Below, in pieces: positions 62,608 through 64,000 of a DNA stretch of 64,000 nucleotides. Location of the stretch: assembly GCF_001654835.1 (NCBI RefSeq), contig NZ_LXEP01000003.1, forward strand, positions 124,001-188,000, given 5' to 3'. The notes under the pieces were generated by a model, which searched no databases, was not told the DNA's origin, and saw nothing but the letters and a program-made list of their open reading frames with translations. The stretch's first letter is position 1; every line of letters begins with the position of its first letter. The position numbers and the translations under genes are program-made. Source of the DNA: Buttiauxella gaviniae ATCC 51604 (GTDB taxonomy: Bacteria > Pseudomonadota > Gammaproteobacteria > Enterobacterales > Enterobacteriaceae).

Positions 62608-63239
62608 ATAAGAGTAAACGGTTAGAGATCCTCACGCGCCTGCGTGACAACAATCCTCACCCTACCACTGAGTTACAATTCAGTTCCCCCTTCGAATTAC
62701 TGATAGCCGTGTTGCTATCAGCCCAGGCGACGGATGTCAGCGTCAATAAGGCAACGGCGAAGCTCTATCCTGTGGCTAATACACCACAGGCTATGTTGGA
62801 TCTGGGTGTTGACGGTATTAAGTCATACATCAGAACCATTGGCCTTTTTAACAGTAAGGCCGAGAACATCATCAAGACATGCCGGATGTTGATTGAGCTG
62901 CATAACGGTGAGGTCCCCGAAGACAGAGCGGCACTCGAAGCATTGCCGGGCGTTGGTCGCAAAACAGCGAACGTGGTGCTTAACACTGCCTTTGGATGGC
63001 CCACTATCGCCGTAGATACTCATATCTTCCGTGTATGTAACCGCACCAACTTTGCTCCGGGCAAGAACGTTGAGCAGGTCGAGGAAAAACTACTGAAAGT
63101 GGTTCCGGCAGAATTTAAAGTCGATTGCCATCACTGGCTCATTTTGCACGGCCGTTATACCTGTATAGCTCGCAAGCCGCGCTGTGGTTCGTGCATCATT
63201 GAAGATCTGTGTGAATTCAAAGAGAAAGTCGATATCTAA
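62604..63239 (+). CDS. nth: Endonuclease III
   Basis: 211 residues. Helix-hairpin-helix with [14 protein letters not shown] (catalytic Lys in GVGRKTA) and AVDTHIFRV (catalytic Asp). C-terminal 4Fe-4S cluster C-x6-C-x2-C-x5-C ([17 protein letters not shown]). It repairs oxidised pyrimidines. Last gene of the rsx operon, as in E. coli. Confidence 0.96.
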   Translation: MNKSKRLEILTRLRDNNPHPTTELQFSSPFELLIAVLLSAQATDVSVNKATAKLYPVANTPQAMLDLGVDGIKSYIRTIGLFNSKAENIIKTCRMLIELHNGEVPEDRAALEALPGVGRKTANVVLNTAFGWPTIAVDTHIFRVCNRTNFAPGKNVEQVEEKLLKVVPAEFKVDCHHWLILHGRYTCIARKPRCGSCIIEDLCEFKEKVDI

Positions 63240-63855
63240 TCCCCTTCCCACCTGCTGCGTAAGTGGCAGGTTAGTTTCTTGTTCATTCCCACATCGCTGT
63301 CTGCCGCATCTAATGTATTGTTTTATTCTACGAATCATTACCGTTTCGGTTTAATCATGTGGTGAATAATCACCCCAACAGGTTAATCGTTTTTTTACGA
63401 TAAGAATTTTCCATAACTATGTGACGCAGATCACACTGATAACTCAATGTTAAATTTAGGTCATAAAAATGAAACAAATAACCTCGCATTCCTCAGTGAT
63501 TAGCTAACTTAAGCAGTACAATAGGCTGCACAAATCTTTACACCCCGCCCATATCACTACACATTCGACCATAAAGCAGAATATATAACTAAAATGAATT
63601 TTTTTTAGCATTACCAAAGAGAATAAATCGGCAAAGCGCATTTTGATAAAATTTAACGCTGAATAACAATTTGCTTTTTGGAGCTTTATTCCGCGAGAGA
63701 TATATGTAACAGAGTATTACAAACCCCTTGCCTGAAGCCGCAGGATAGTGAACATTACCCGCCGTTTCCCCTTTCTTATAACTAAAAAAGCGAATGCCGC
63801 TGGCATGACGCTTAGAAAACTCCTGTTAAATTGGGATGTAAAAAAAGAGGTATAT
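63240..63855. promoter_or_regulatory. nth-dtpA intergenic region
   Basis: 616 bases. Near nth there is a weak hairpin (ACCTGC at 63250 with GCAGGT at 63266) that may be a terminator. The rest is AT-rich and should hold the dtpA promoter; E. coli dtpA is known to respond to OmpR. No gene was seen. Confidence 0.5.
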
Positions 63856-64000
63856 GTGTCGACTGCAAACAAGAAACCAGCAGAAAGCATTAGTCTGAAT
63901 GCTTTCAAACAACCTAAATCGTTCTATCTGATTTTCTCTATCGAATTGTGGGAGCGTTTTGGCTACTACGGTCTGCAAGGTATTATGGCCGTTTACCTGG
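63856..64000 (+). CDS. dtpA: Di-/tripeptide permease DtpA, N-terminal part
   Basis: 48 codons from the GTG at 63856 (AGAGG upstream), running off the right edge. [48 protein letters not shown] matches E. coli DtpA; the ExxERFxYYG motif (here [10 protein letters not shown]) is the proton-coupling signature of POT transporters. A nearby ATG two bases earlier is out of frame. Confidence 0.95.
   Translation, partial: MSTANKKPAESISLNAFKQPKSFYLIFSIELWERFGYYGLQGIMAVYL

Noticed and set aside
63717-63908. Reverse-strand frame of 63 codons upstream of and overlapping dtpA
   Set aside because: It overlaps the DtpA N-terminus and lies in AT-rich intergenic DNA, with no ribosome site.

Overview
The window is chromosomal DNA of a member of the Enterobacteriaceae. 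The housekeeping genes are close relatives of Escherichia coli genes and partly in E. coli order: yciC-ispZ-yciA, dcp, ydfG-ydfH-ydfI-ydfJ, rspA-ynfA-ynfB-speG-ydgJ-cnu-ydgK, rsxABCDGE-nth-dtpA. The genus cannot be fixed from this sequence alone. yciA is not followed by tonB as in E. coli, and a xanthine dehydrogenase/guanine deaminase operon sits between dcp and ydfG, so the strain is not a K-12-like E. coli.

Layout. 1-0.76 kb: the start of a type VI secretion operon (tssB, start of tssC). 1.05-9.95 kb: an adhesion island made of a CS1/CFA-I-type (alternate chaperone) fimbrial operon, a LuxR-type regulator, and on both sides a pair consisting of a MarT/ToxR-like membrane-anchored regulator and a FidL-like partner. 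10.1-12.1 kb: debris, comprising the 3' end of an autotransporter, a complete IS3-family element (1207 bp) and one end of a Tn7-like transposon with a truncated tnsA. 12.25-13.6 kb: yciC and ispZ. 13.57-26.24 kb: a defective 12.6-kb prophage integrated in the last codons of ispZ and bounded by a 21-bp repeat. It keeps the tail tip and tail spike genes, an antirepressor/Arc/CI immunity locus inside the tail region, and integrase; the rest was lost in a deletion. 26.4-27.4 kb: a small exported protein and yciA. 27.4-35.3 kb: a second, FimA/FimD-type chaperone-usher operon with a LuxR regulator at one end and two IprA-like regulators at the other. 35.3-43.3 kb: dcp and the xdhC-xdhB-xdhA-guaD operon. 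43.7-48.1 kb: ydfG, ydfH, ydfI and a 5'-truncated ydfJ. 48.1-52.0 kb: a second phage relic at the place where Qin sits in E. coli K-12, with an SOS-controlled UmuD'-like gene, an O-antigen acyltransferase and a 5'-truncated tail spike joined to a 3'-truncated rspA. 53.2-64 kb: conserved core ending in the Rsx electron-transport operon, nth and the start of dtpA.

How the genes work together. The two fimbrial operons, the MarT/FidL pairs and the autotransporter relic form a surface-adhesion regulon resembling the marT-fidL-misL group of Salmonella SPI-3. The guaD-xdhABC operon would convert guanine through xanthine to urate, and two PurR-like boxes lie in front of it. The two phage relics share related tail-spike domains and a nearly identical 50-bp 3' flank, so they probably come from related phages. 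Their acyltransferase and spike genes concern O-antigen recognition and masking. The Rsx proteins form a membrane electron-transfer complex that keeps SoxR reduced.

The most unusual items are the nested phage immunity locus with a repressor that seems non-cleavable, a UmuD'-like SOS protein without the catalytic serine, the duplicated MarT/FidL pairs, the Tn7-like end pointing at the 5' side of yciC, and the PurR-like sites before the purine-degradation operon.
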